A stretch of DNA of 22,836 bases from Tyzzerella sp. (lineage in GTDB: Bacteria > Bacillota > Clostridia > Lachnospirales > Anaerotignaceae), in NCBI GenBank assembly GCA_019415525.1, contig DXZA01000045.1, forward strand, positions 1-22,836, given 5' to 3'. The position numbers and the translations under genes were made by a program. Positions within the stretch are counted from its first letter, which is position 1; every line of letters begins with the position of its first letter. The notes under the pieces were generated by a model that did no database searches, was not told the origin of the DNA, and saw nothing but the letters and a program-made list of their open reading frames with translations. Shown one piece after another: positions 7,747 to 15,575 of the stretch.

Positions 7747-8685
7747 TTGAGACAATATGTAATAAAACGTATTTTATCAGCTATTCCGTTATTACTTATA
7801 ATATCATTTTTATGTTTTGTATTTATAAATCTTATACCATCTGACCCTGCTGAAGTAGCTTTGAGGGTTAGACAAATACCGGTTATAACAGAAGAGGCTA
7901 TTGCAGAGGTAAGTGCAGAATTGGGACTTGACAAACCTTATTTTGTAAGATATTTTAATTGGCTTTTTGATTGTTTAAGAGGCGATTTTGGAATAAGTTA
8001 CGCAAACCCTAAAAGAACTGTTGCAGGAGAACTTTTAAGATGTCTTCCAGCAACATTACAGCTTGCAGGTGCTTCTTTTATAATTGTTATAATATTAAGT
8101 ATTCCTATCGGTGTTTTATGTGCTGTTTATAAAGATAGTATTTTCGACAAAATAACAAGAGCCATTGTATTTATAACAACAGCTATGCCAGCTTATTGGG
8201 TTGGTCTTTTATTAATGTGGATTGTATCACTTAAACTTGACCTTTTACCAACAAACGGAAATGGTACTTGGAAACATCTTATACTTCCGGCTTTTACTGT
8301 TTCTTTAAGTTATATTTCAACATATATAAGACTTATAAGAAATAATATGCTTGAAAATATGAAACAAGATTATGTACTTTATGCCAATGTAAGAGGACTT
8401 CCGCAAAAACTTATACTTGTAAAGCATATATTAAAAAATTCTATGCATACATGTATTGTTGCAATAGGGATGAGTATTCCACAGCTTATATCAGGAACAA
8501 TAGTTGTAGAAAATGTATTTGCTTGGCCAGGGCTTGGAACACTTTGTATAAGTTCAATATTCAATAGAGATTATCCTATTATACAAGCTTATGTTCTTCT
8601 TATAGGTACTTTATTTGTATTATTTAATCTTTTATTTGATATTTTACAGACGGTATCAGACCCAAGAATGAGAAAGGGGGAATAA
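7747..8685 (+). CDS. nikB: ABC importer permease, NikB type
   Basis: A 312-residue polytopic membrane protein with the usual DppB/NikB layout: an N-terminal membrane segment (residues about 9-30), a large external loop with DPAEVALR and LGLDKPYFVRY, then five more membrane segments. The cytoplasmic coupling loop for the ATPase is visible near residues 190-230 (RLIRNNMLENMKQDY, then ARGLP-like NVRGLP). The C-terminal FAWPGLGTL and SIFNRDYPIIQ match NikB strongly. Translation starts at TTG 7747, preceded by AGGGAG (7731-7736). No ATG fits, and starting here gives the family N-terminus (MRQYVIKRIL). It forms the membrane channel with the next gene product. Confidence 0.82.
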   Translation: MRQYVIKRILSAIPLLLIISFLCFVFINLIPSDPAEVALRVRQIPVITEEAIAEVSAELGLDKPYFVRYFNWLFDCLRGDFGISYANPKRTVAGELLRCLPATLQLAGASFIIVIILSIPIGVLCAVYKDSIFDKITRAIVFITTAMPAYWVGLLLMWIVSLKLDLLPTNGNGTWKHLILPAFTVSLSYISTYIRLIRNNMLENMKQDYVLYANVRGLPQKLILVKHILKNSMHTCIVAIGMSIPQLISGTIVVENVFAWPGLGTLCISSIFNRDYPIIQAYVLLIGTLFVLFNLLFDILQTVSDPRMRKGE

Positions 8686-8689
8686 TTTA

Positions 8690-9514
8690 ATGTTTCAAAG
8701 ATTTTTGCGTAATAAAACAGCAGTAGGAACAGTATCTTTGGTTCTTATAATTGCAATTTTAGGAATTTTAGCACCTTTAATTGCACCAAATGACCCATAT
8801 GCAACAGATATTTTAAATAAATTTAAACCTTTTAGTTTACAATATCCTTTCGGAACAGATAATCTTGGAAGATGTATATTTTCAAGAATGCTTTATGGAA
8901 TAAGACCAACATTAGGACTTGCAGTTCTTACAATGATTGGAACAATAGGTATTGGAGCATTAATGGGACTTTTAGCAGGTTATTTTAGGGGAATTGTTGA
9001 AGAAATAATAATGCGAATAGTAGATATAATGCTTTCATTTCCAAGTCAAATTATGGTTTTTGCAGTAGTTGCACTTTTAGGTGTAAGTGTTCAAAATGTT
9101 ATTCTTGCAAATGTTTTTATAAAATGGGCATGGTATGCACGTATGATTAGAACAGGTGTAATGCAGTATAGAGATAGAAACTTTGTACAGTTTTCACGCT
9201 GTGTAGGAACACCGGAAAGATTTATACTTTTACGTCATCTTGTACCTTCAATAGCTTCTGACCTTGCAGTTCTTTCTTCTCTTGATGTTGGTTGGGCAAT
9301 TATAAATATTTCAACATTATCATTTTTAGGTCTTGGTGTTCAAGCACCTACACCAGAATGGGGAGCAATGCTTAATGAAGCTAAAAATGTACTTACAAGT
9401 AATCCTACACAAATGATAGTTCCTGGAATTGCTATTGTAATTCTTGTATCAGCATTTAATCTTATGGGAGATGCTTTAAGAGATGTACTTGACCCAAAGG
9501 AGGTGTCAGAATGA
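8690..9514 (+). CDS. nikC: ABC importer permease, NikC type
   Basis: A 274-residue membrane protein, the second half of the importer channel. An N-terminal membrane segment (about residues 10-32) ends in LIAPNDPYATD. The family motif PFGTDNLGRCIFSRMLYG follows at about 55-72, then five membrane segments, a coupling loop (ARMIRTGVMQYRDRNFVQ, then GTPERFILLRHLVPS) and LSFLGLGVQAPTPEWGAML near residue 215. A GGGGG ribosome site (8676-8680) precedes the ATG, and only 4 bases separate it from the previous stop. The last codon overlaps the nikD start (ATGA). NikC and DppC are not easily told apart by eye; the NikA- and NikB-like neighbours decide the name. Confidence 0.8.
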   Translation: MFQRFLRNKTAVGTVSLVLIIAILGILAPLIAPNDPYATDILNKFKPFSLQYPFGTDNLGRCIFSRMLYGIRPTLGLAVLTMIGTIGIGALMGLLAGYFRGIVEEIIMRIVDIMLSFPSQIMVFAVVALLGVSVQNVILANVFIKWAWYARMIRTGVMQYRDRNFVQFSRCVGTPERFILLRHLVPSIASDLAVLSSLDVGWAIINISTLSFLGLGVQAPTPEWGAMLNEAKNVLTSNPTQMIVPGIAIVILVSAFNLMGDALRDVLDPKEVSE

Positions 9515-10332
9515 GTTTTGTATTAGAAGCAAAAAATATAAGTGTAAAACTTAAAGATAGATTTATAGTTGAAAATTCTTCATTTACTGTAAAAGAAGGA
9601 GAGTGTCTTGGAATACTTGGAGAGTCTGGAAGTGGCAAAAGCATGACTGTAAAAGCTATGCTTGGACTTTTAGACAAAAATTTTAAAGTTACAGGAAATG
9701 CATTTTTTGAGGGTAAAGACCTTGTTAATCAATCAAAAGAAAGTCTCAGAAATATAAGAGGCGAAAAAATAACAATGGTACTTCAAAATCCTATGACTTG
9801 TTTTGACCCTCTTTATCGTATAGGAAATCAAATGTCAGAAACATTTGAAACTCATACAAATTGGTCAAAAAAAGAAATATATGAAAACTCTATTAATATT
9901 TTAAATAGGATGCATATAAGAGATGCAGAAGAAGTACTTCAAAAATATCCACATCAACTTTCAGGTGGTATGCTTCAAAGAATAATGATAGGTATTGCTA
10001 TGGCTATGAAACCAAAACTTCTTATTGCTGATGAACCTACTACTGCAATAGATGCTATAACACAGTTTGAGATTATGGAAGAATTTAAAAGAATAAAAGA
10101 AGAACATAATACAGCAATGATTTTTATTACTCATGACCTTGGTGCAATATCACGTATTGCTGATAATATACTTGTTATGAATAAAGGTAGTATAGTTGAT
10201 AGAGGAGATTTTAAACATATACTTAATAATGCAACAGACCCATATACAAGGCTATTGGTTGAAAAAAGAAGTGCTGTTATGAAAAGTTATAGAAAAATAG
10301 TTCATAAGGAGGGAATAGAAAAAAATGATTAA
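9511..10332 (+). CDS. nikD: ABC importer ATP-binding protein, NikD type
   Basis: A 273-residue cytosolic ATPase. Visible motifs are Walker A GESGSGKS (residues 37-44), Q-loop MVLQNPMTCFDP, signature LSGGM with a following LQR, Walker B LLIADEP with D-loop, and the switch His in IFITHDLG. The C-terminal tail is short and typical of the oligopeptide/nickel importer ATPases (DPYTRLLVE). It hydrolyses ATP to drive transport through the two permeases, paired with the next gene product. The start is fixed by AAAGGAGGTG (9496-9505) and an ATGA overlap with nikC, which implies coupled translation. Codon use matches its neighbours. Confidence 0.85.
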   Translation: MSFVLEAKNISVKLKDRFIVENSSFTVKEGECLGILGESGSGKSMTVKAMLGLLDKNFKVTGNAFFEGKDLVNQSKESLRNIRGEKITMVLQNPMTCFDPLYRIGNQMSETFETHTNWSKKEIYENSINILNRMHIRDAEEVLQKYPHQLSGGMLQRIMIGIAMAMKPKLLIADEPTTAIDAITQFEIMEEFKRIKEEHNTAMIFITHDLGAISRIADNILVMNKGSIVDRGDFKHILNNATDPYTRLLVEKRSAVMKSYRKIVHKEGIEKND

Positions 10333-11101
10333 AATAAAAGATGTAAATGTAAGTTTTAAAAGTGAGCGACAAGAAAAGATTTTCGGCACTACAAGAAAAC
10401 AAGTTTTATTTGATATTTCTATTGATATTCCCAAAGGAACTTGTCTTGGAATACTTGGAGAGTCTGGAAGTGGTAAATCTACACTTGGTAGAGTTATGTG
10501 TGGACTTTTAAAGCCAGATAAAGGTAATGTTTATTTAGAGGGAGAACCTGTATATGGTTCTAAAAAGGGTAAAAAAAATCTTCAAAATAAATTAAGTATT
10601 GTGTTTCAGGATTATACAACATCAGCAAATCCACGATTTAGAGTAAAAGATATTATTGGCGAAGGTATTTCGGTATATGAAAGAAAAACCAAAGAAAAAG
10701 TAGATAGAATAACTGAAACAAAGAAATTATTAAAATTAGTAGGTTTAAATGAAGAATATATTGACCGTTTTCCTCATGAACTTTCTGGAGGACAGCTTCA
10801 AAGAGTATGTATAGCAAGAGCTGTTGCTTGTAATCCGGATATAATACTTTTTGATGAAGCTATATCATCACTTGATGCTCATACACAGGTTCAAGTTATG
10901 GATATTTTAAAAGAACTTAAAGAAAAGCTAAATTTAACATATATATTTATAACACATGACTTAACATCTGTTACATATATTTGTGATGATGTAATGTTTT
11001 TATATAGAGGAAAAATTACAGAACATATTCCTGTTTCAGAAATAGGAAATACAAAAGATGAATATGCAAGAAAATTATTAAATTCAATAATAGAATTTTA
11101 A
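10325..11101 (+). CDS. nikE: ABC importer ATP-binding protein, NikE type
   Basis: A 258-residue second ATPase of the importer, overlapping nikD by 8 bases; GGAGGG (10309-10314) is its ribosome site. It carries Walker A GESGSGKS (residues 45-52), a Q-loop region VFQDYTTSANPR, signature LSGGQLQRV, Walker B IILFDEA (Ala replaces the more usual Pro after DE, a tolerated change), and switch His in FITHDL. The QD...NPR stretch resembles NikE/DppF partners. It likely forms a heterodimer with NikD. A 32-base stretch covering its Walker A is identical to the same region of nikD. Confidence 0.84.
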   Translation: MIKIKDVNVSFKSERQEKIFGTTRKQVLFDISIDIPKGTCLGILGESGSGKSTLGRVMCGLLKPDKGNVYLEGEPVYGSKKGKKNLQNKLSIVFQDYTTSANPRFRVKDIIGEGISVYERKTKEKVDRITETKKLLKLVGLNEEYIDRFPHELSGGQLQRVCIARAVACNPDIILFDEAISSLDAHTQVQVMDILKELKEKLNLTYIFITHDLTSVTYICDDVMFLYRGKITEHIPVSEIGNTKDEYARKLLNSIIEF

Positions 11102-11113
11102 TAGGAGGGTTTA

Positions 11114-12046
11114 ATGAGATTTTATAACACAAGTATAAATTGTAATGAAAAAAAACAAGTTATTATACCTGTTACAGATGATATAAATATTGGAGCAACT
11201 GTTATATGTGGCAAGAAAGAAGGAAAAACTCTTGTACTTACTTCAGGTGTACATGGTTGTGAATATGTTGGTATAAAAGCATTGTTAGATATTTCAAAAG
11301 AACTTGACACAGAAAAAATGTCAGGACAAGTAATAATAATTCCTTTTGTAAACAAAGAGGGATTTTTGGAAGGTGCAAAACAAATTGTACCTTCTGATGG
11401 CAAAAATTTAAACAGAGTTTTTGGTGGTAGTGAAAATGGAACGACTTCCGAAAAAATAGCATATGCTATTGAAAAATATGTTTATCCCAAAGCTGATTTT
11501 ATAGCTGATTTACATAGTGGAGATATAAATGAAAAACTTATGCCTTTTGTATATTTTTCAGTTTTAGCAGAAAAAAGTATATCAAAAATAGGCGAAGAAT
11601 GTGCAAAATCTATGTCTTTTAAATACAGAGTAGCCTCTACATCAAAAAATGGACTTTATAGTTATGCAGGACAAAAAGGTATACCTTCTTTACTTATTGA
11701 AAGAGGTTGCCAAGGAATATGGACAGAAAAAGAAGTTTTGGAATATAAAAATAATATTTATGAAATTATGAGTTATCTTGAAATTATAGAAGATAGATTT
11801 GAAATTATAGAACAAAAAAGAATAGATATAACTAAATATATTGAAGCACCTATTGATTGTCTTTGGTATCCTTATTTTAATGGTGGTGATAATGTAAAAA
11901 AAGGAGAAGTAATAGGAGAAATAAAGGATTTTTATGATAATACAATAGGGATATATAAAGCTGAATTTGATGGAATAATTTTATATAATACATTATCTCT
12001 TGGAGTAAAAAAAGATGAACCACTTATCGCATATGGAAAAATATAA
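11114..12046 (+). CDS. AstE/AspA-family zinc-dependent deacylase
   Basis: A 310-residue cytosolic metallohydrolase of the succinylglutamate desuccinylase/aspartoacylase branch of the M14 fold. Zinc ligands are visible as H47-x-x-E50 in GVHGCEY and H134 in ADLHSGD. The probable general-base Glu is E196 in LLIERGCQG. The C-terminal 70 or so residues form the small beta-barrel found in this family (FNGGDNVKKGEVIGEI). Family members cleave N-acyl groups or amide bonds of amino-acid derivatives. It lies 12 bases after nikE with an AGGAGG site, so it is co-transcribed with the importer. The context says it acts on what the importer brings in, but the acyl group and the amine are unknown. No biosynthesis genes for a metallophore are in view. 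Confidence 0.78.
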   Translation: MRFYNTSINCNEKKQVIIPVTDDINIGATVICGKKEGKTLVLTSGVHGCEYVGIKALLDISKELDTEKMSGQVIIIPFVNKEGFLEGAKQIVPSDGKNLNRVFGGSENGTTSEKIAYAIEKYVYPKADFIADLHSGDINEKLMPFVYFSVLAEKSISKIGEECAKSMSFKYRVASTSKNGLYSYAGQKGIPSLLIERGCQGIWTEKEVLEYKNNIYEIMSYLEIIEDRFEIIEQKRIDITKYIEAPIDCLWYPYFNGGDNVKKGEVIGEIKDFYDNTIGIYKAEFDGIILYNTLSLGVKKDEPLIAYGKI

Positions 12047-13352
12047 TAAAAGTATTCTAAATGAATTTTGGAAAATAGCATGGCCTTCATCATTAGAAGG
12101 TCTTTTACTTGTTCTTCTTTCGGCAATAGACCTTGTTATGGTAAGTTCTTTAGGTATTGAAGCAACGTCAGCTGTTGGAGTTTTTTCTCAACCTAAAATG
12201 GTTATATTATGTGTTCCACGGTCTTTTTCTGTTGTTGTAACTGCATATATATCAGGAATGTATGGTCAAAAAAAGTTTGATAATATTAAAGAAGGAATGA
12301 AACAAAGTTTTATAATATCAGTTTTTATATCTTTTTTAATAATATTATTTGTAATTATATTTATGGAAGAAATACTTTTTATAGCAGGTGCAGATATTGA
12401 ATATATAAATGAAGCTGTTTCGTATGGAAAATGCATTGCAATAAGTCTTTATTTTAATAGTATTTCAATAGTATTACATTCAGGTTTTATGGGTATAGGC
12501 AATTCAAAAATAATGATGATTTCAAATGTTTTAGGTAATATAGTTAATATATTTGTTAATGGGCTTTTAATATATGGAGTATGGTTTTTTCCTAAACTTG
12601 GTGTTACAGGTGCTGGAATAGGTACATGTGTAGGTTCTTTTATTACTTTAGTATTTACTTTATATGTAATGGAGATAAAAAATAAATATCTTAGTTTTTT
12701 AAGATTTGGAAAATGGATAATTAATAAAAATATATTAAAATCTTTTTGGAAAATGTTTATAGGAGTATTTGTTGAACAATCTGCTGAAAGGGCAGGTATG
12801 TTTATATACTCACGAATGGTTGCGAGTCTTGGAACATTACCTTTTGCAGTACATACAATATGTATGAATTTATGTGATTTATATTATAGTTTTACACAAG
12901 GAATGGGTAAGGCTTCTTTAGTTCTTTCGTCAAGGTATACAGCTACAAAAAATAATGATAATATTAAAGAACTTATTAAAGGAAGTGTTAAACTAGGTAT
13001 TATATTTTCTTTTATTGCATTTTTAATATATATTATATTTGGGGAAAGTATGATATCTATTTATAATTCTGATACAAATGTTATTACTCTTGGTAAAAAA
13101 ATAATTATATTTGTTGCAGTTGTTAGTTTTCCAGAAATGCTTGCTATGATTTTTTCAGGAATTTTAAGAGGTATGAATAAATTTAAGTATGTAGCTACAT
13201 ATTCTCTTATAAGTATAGCAATACTAAGACCAATAATAACCTGGGTTCTTTCTTATTATATTGGACTTGGAATATATGGAGCTTGGATAGCTCTTGTTAT
13301 TGACCAAACTATGAGGTGTATTTTTGCGTTTATAGGTATTAAATTTAGATAA
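12015..13352 (+). CDS. MATE-family efflux transporter
   Basis: A 445-residue inner-membrane protein with about twelve hydrophobic segments in two similar halves, the MATE arrangement. Supporting stretches are FWKIAWPSSLEGLLLVLLSAIDLVMVSSLG at the start (split here for length: the PSSLEG and DLVMVSSLG parts are diagnostic), GNSKIMMISNVLGNIVNI around residue 160, and LGVTGAGIGTC near 195. MATE proteins export organic cations, drugs or metabolites using Na+ or H+ gradients. The start at 12015 overlaps the deacylase gene by 32 bases and has GGAG at 12002-12005. A start at 12033 is possible. Tight overlap suggests coupled translation and a shared pathway. It could export the deacylation product, a metallophore, or simply protect the cell. 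Confidence 0.82.
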   Translation: MNHLSHMEKYNKSILNEFWKIAWPSSLEGLLLVLLSAIDLVMVSSLGIEATSAVGVFSQPKMVILCVPRSFSVVVTAYISGMYGQKKFDNIKEGMKQSFIISVFISFLIILFVIIFMEEILFIAGADIEYINEAVSYGKCIAISLYFNSISIVLHSGFMGIGNSKIMMISNVLGNIVNIFVNGLLIYGVWFFPKLGVTGAGIGTCVGSFITLVFTLYVMEIKNKYLSFLRFGKWIINKNILKSFWKMFIGVFVEQSAERAGMFIYSRMVASLGTLPFAVHTICMNLCDLYYSFTQGMGKASLVLSSRYTATKNNDNIKELIKGSVKLGIIFSFIAFLIYIIFGESMISIYNSDTNVITLGKKIIIFVAVVSFPEMLAMIFSGILRGMNKFKYVATYSLISIAILRPIITWVLSYYIGLGIYGAWIALVIDQTMRCIFAFIGIKFR

Positions 13353-13383
13353 TAATAATTTTCTATATTATAAACTTAAATAT

Positions 13384-13424
13384 AAAAAAGCTTTGTTGTT
13401 TTTTCTTTCAACAAGGCTTTTTTT
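13384..13424 (+). terminator. Terminator of the LysR-associated operon
   Basis: AAAAAAGCTTTGTTG (13384-13398) pairs with CAACAAGGCTTTTTTT (13409-13424) through one T-G pair, closing a T-rich loop, and ends in seven Ts. It separates the importer operon from the sugar genes. Confidence 0.88.
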
Positions 13425-13487
13425 ATTTAGTAATATTGCCTTATTATTTATAATAATGAAATAATATAATTTTATAATAAATAATGA

Positions 13488-13516
13488 TTTACAAAGTTTA
13501 TTTTATAGTTTATAAT
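13488..13516 (+). promoter_or_regulatory. Promoter of the EIIA-hydrolase-fructokinase operon
   Basis: TTTACA (13488-13493), 17 bases, TATAAT (13511-13516). Transcription would start near 13523, giving an 80-base leader before the EIIA start codon. Confidence 0.65.
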
Positions 13517-13528
13517 TTAACCAATATA

Positions 13529-13542
13529 TGAGAACGATATCA
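13529..13542. promoter_or_regulatory. Putative cre site (CcpA operator)
   Basis: TGAGAACGATATCA fits the cre consensus TGWNANCGNTNWCA at every fixed position. It starts about six bases after the expected transcription start, where a bound CcpA would block initiation or early elongation. This predicts glucose repression of the operon. Confidence 0.6.
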
Positions 13543-13602
13543 TAAAAATCGGAATATTTTTTAAAATACTATATAAATAATAATATTTTTAGGAGGAAAA
13601 TA

Positions 13603-14118
13603 ATGAGTTTTATAAATGAATTTTTTAAAAAAATTTTATCTAAAGAAGAAACAAAAACAGAATGTGAGAAGGATATTATATATAGTCCCTTAAAAGGTGA
13701 AGCTATTGAACTTAAAAAAGTACACGACCAAACATTTGCAAATGAGCTTTTAGGAAAAGGTTTTGCAATTAATCCTTCAGAAGGAAAGGTGGTAGCCCCT
13801 TTTGATGGTAAAATAGCAACACTTTTTCCTACAAAACATGCAATATGTATTGTAAGTAATGATGGTATAGAAGTTCTTATTCATATAGGTTTTAATACAG
13901 TAGAACTTAATGGAAAATATTATAAAGAGCATGTAAAAGAAGGCGATACTGTTTCAAAAGGTCAGACTCTTGTTACATTTGATATTAAAGGTATTAAAAA
14001 TGCAGGGTATGAAATAACAACTCCTATTGTTATAACAAATACAGATAATTATACAAATATATCAGTGCTTAAAACAGGTGATATTGATTTTGGTGATAAA
14101 TCTATAAAAGTAGAATAA
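13603..14118 (+). CDS. PTS EIIA component, glucose family
   Basis: A soluble 171-residue phosphocarrier of the EIIA-Glc (Crr-like) fold. Residues 27-70 include SPLKGEAIEL and GKVVAPFDGKI. The two active-site histidines are visible as H79 in FPTKHAI and H94 in VLIHIGF, the latter being the phosphorylated one by family comparison. It takes phosphate from HPr and passes it to an EIIB domain. The sucrose EIIBC encoded at 17816 lacks its own EIIA, so this protein is its natural partner even though it belongs to another transcription unit. AGGAGG (13591-13596) precedes the ATG. In Gram-positives such EIIAs are often shared by several sugar permeases, so a broader role is possible. Confidence 0.87.
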   Translation: MSFINEFFKKILSKEETKTECEKDIIYSPLKGEAIELKKVHDQTFANELLGKGFAINPSEGKVVAPFDGKIATLFPTKHAICIVSNDGIEVLIHIGFNTVELNGKYYKEHVKEGDTVSKGQTLVTFDIKGIKNAGYEITTPIVITNTDNYTNISVLKTGDIDFGDKSIKVE

Positions 14119-14130
14119 GGAAGGTTTTCT

Positions 14131-15549
14131 ATGAGTGCATTAACAAATGTTATATTAAAAAATATACAAGAAATTGAAGAAAAAGAAATAATGACAGTTT
14201 CAAGAGAATCATATCGTCAAAAATTTCATATTATGCCACCTGTTGGCTGGCTTAATGACCCTAATGGTCTTTGTTATTTTAAAGGTGAATATCATGTATT
14301 TTTTCAATATTGTCCATTTGATGCTAATGGTGGTTTAAAAGTATGGGGGCATTATACAAGTAAAAATCTTATAGATTGGAAATACAATGGAGTAAGCTTT
14401 GTTCCAGATTGTCCTTATGATTGTCATGGTGTATATTCTGGTTCTGCATATATTGAAAATGATAAAATGCATATTTTCTATACAGGTAATGTAAAATATG
14501 ATGGTGATTATGATTATATAAATAATGGTAGAGGGTCATATACAATAAAAGCAGAAAGTATTGACGGAATTAATTTTTCATCTAAAAAATGCTTAATGTC
14601 ACTTGATGATGTACCTAATGATTATACTTGCCATATAAGAGACCCTAAAGTATATAAAGAAAATGATGAATATTTAATGGTTCTTGGTGGTAGAAAAAAA
14701 GGAAATAGGGGAGCTGTACTTTTATATTCATCAAATGATTTAGAAAATTGGATTTTAAAAGAAGAAATAATGTCTGATAAACCTTTTGGTTATATGTGGG
14801 AATGTCCAGATATATTAAAATTTGGTGATAAAACATTCCTTTCAATGTCACCACAAGGACTTGAAAGAGAAGAATATCGTTTCCAAAATGTATATCAGTC
14901 AGGATATGCTCTTATAGAAAATGGAATTATAAATACTGAAAATTTCAAAGAATGGGATTATGGTTTTGATTTCTATGCACCTCAAACATTTACAGATGAA
15001 AAAGGCAGAACAATCCTTATAGGTTGGATGGGAGTTCCAGACTCTGAAAGTGAATATACAAATCCAACTGCAAAAAGAGGTTGGCAACATAATCTTACAT
15101 TATTAAGAGAATTAAAATATAAAGATAATGTAATTTTACAGTATCCTGTTTCTGAATTTAATGAATTAAGAAAAAATTTTAAAGAAATACAATCAGGTGA
15201 AAATATAATATTTAAAAATAGATGTTTTGACTGTGAAATAAAAAATATATATGGTAAAATAGATATTGATATATGTAATGGTGTAAAATTTAGTTGGGAT
15301 AATGGTATTGCTGTATTAAGTCTTACAGAAAAAGTAGGTTATGGAAGAAATGTAAGAAAAGCAAAAATATCTAAAATAGATAATTTAAGAATTATTACAG
15401 ATGTTTCTGCTATTGAAATATATATAAATGATGGAGAATATGTATTTACAACAAGATTTTACCCTGAAGTTAATGAATATTCTTTAACTGTAAATACTAA
15501 TGCAGAAAATATAAGCACTTGGGAACTTAATTCAATGAAAGGTATTTAA
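14131..15549 (+). CDS. scrB: GH32 sucrose-6-phosphate hydrolase
   Basis: A 472-residue cytosolic glycoside hydrolase of family 32 with no signal peptide. The five-bladed beta-propeller shows the nucleophile D43 in WLNDPNG, the transition-state stabiliser D171 in IRDPK, and the acid/base E224 in WECPD. FYAPQTF and ILIGWMG follow. The last 150 or so residues are the beta-sandwich domain (DVSAIEIYIND, then FTTRFYP). It should split sucrose-6-phosphate into glucose-6-phosphate and fructose. It lies 12 bases after the EIIA gene and 26 before the fructokinase gene. AAGGAAGG (14116-14123) serves as ribosome site. The roughly 25 residues before the propeller are longer than needed, and a start at Met21 is possible. 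Activity on other fructosides cannot be excluded. Confidence 0.85.
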   Translation: MSALTNVILKNIQEIEEKEIMTVSRESYRQKFHIMPPVGWLNDPNGLCYFKGEYHVFFQYCPFDANGGLKVWGHYTSKNLIDWKYNGVSFVPDCPYDCHGVYSGSAYIENDKMHIFYTGNVKYDGDYDYINNGRGSYTIKAESIDGINFSSKKCLMSLDDVPNDYTCHIRDPKVYKENDEYLMVLGGRKKGNRGAVLLYSSNDLENWILKEEIMSDKPFGYMWECPDILKFGDKTFLSMSPQGLEREEYRFQNVYQSGYALIENGIINTENFKEWDYGFDFYAPQTFTDEKGRTILIGWMGVPDSESEYTNPTAKRGWQHNLTLLRELKYKDNVILQYPVSEFNELRKNFKEIQSGENIIFKNRCFDCEIKNIYGKIDIDICNGVKFSWDNGIAVLSLTEKVGYGRNVRKAKISKIDNLRIITDVSAIEIYINDGEYVFTTRFYPEVNEYSLTVNTNAENISTWELNSMKGI

Positions 15550-15575
15550 TATAAAATAATAAGTGAGGGGATAAT

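Noticed and set aside
11122..11462. Two minus-strand frames opposite the deacylase gene
   Set aside because: The plus-strand frame has intact zinc-binding motifs and operon spacing; the minus frames have no start signals or motifs.
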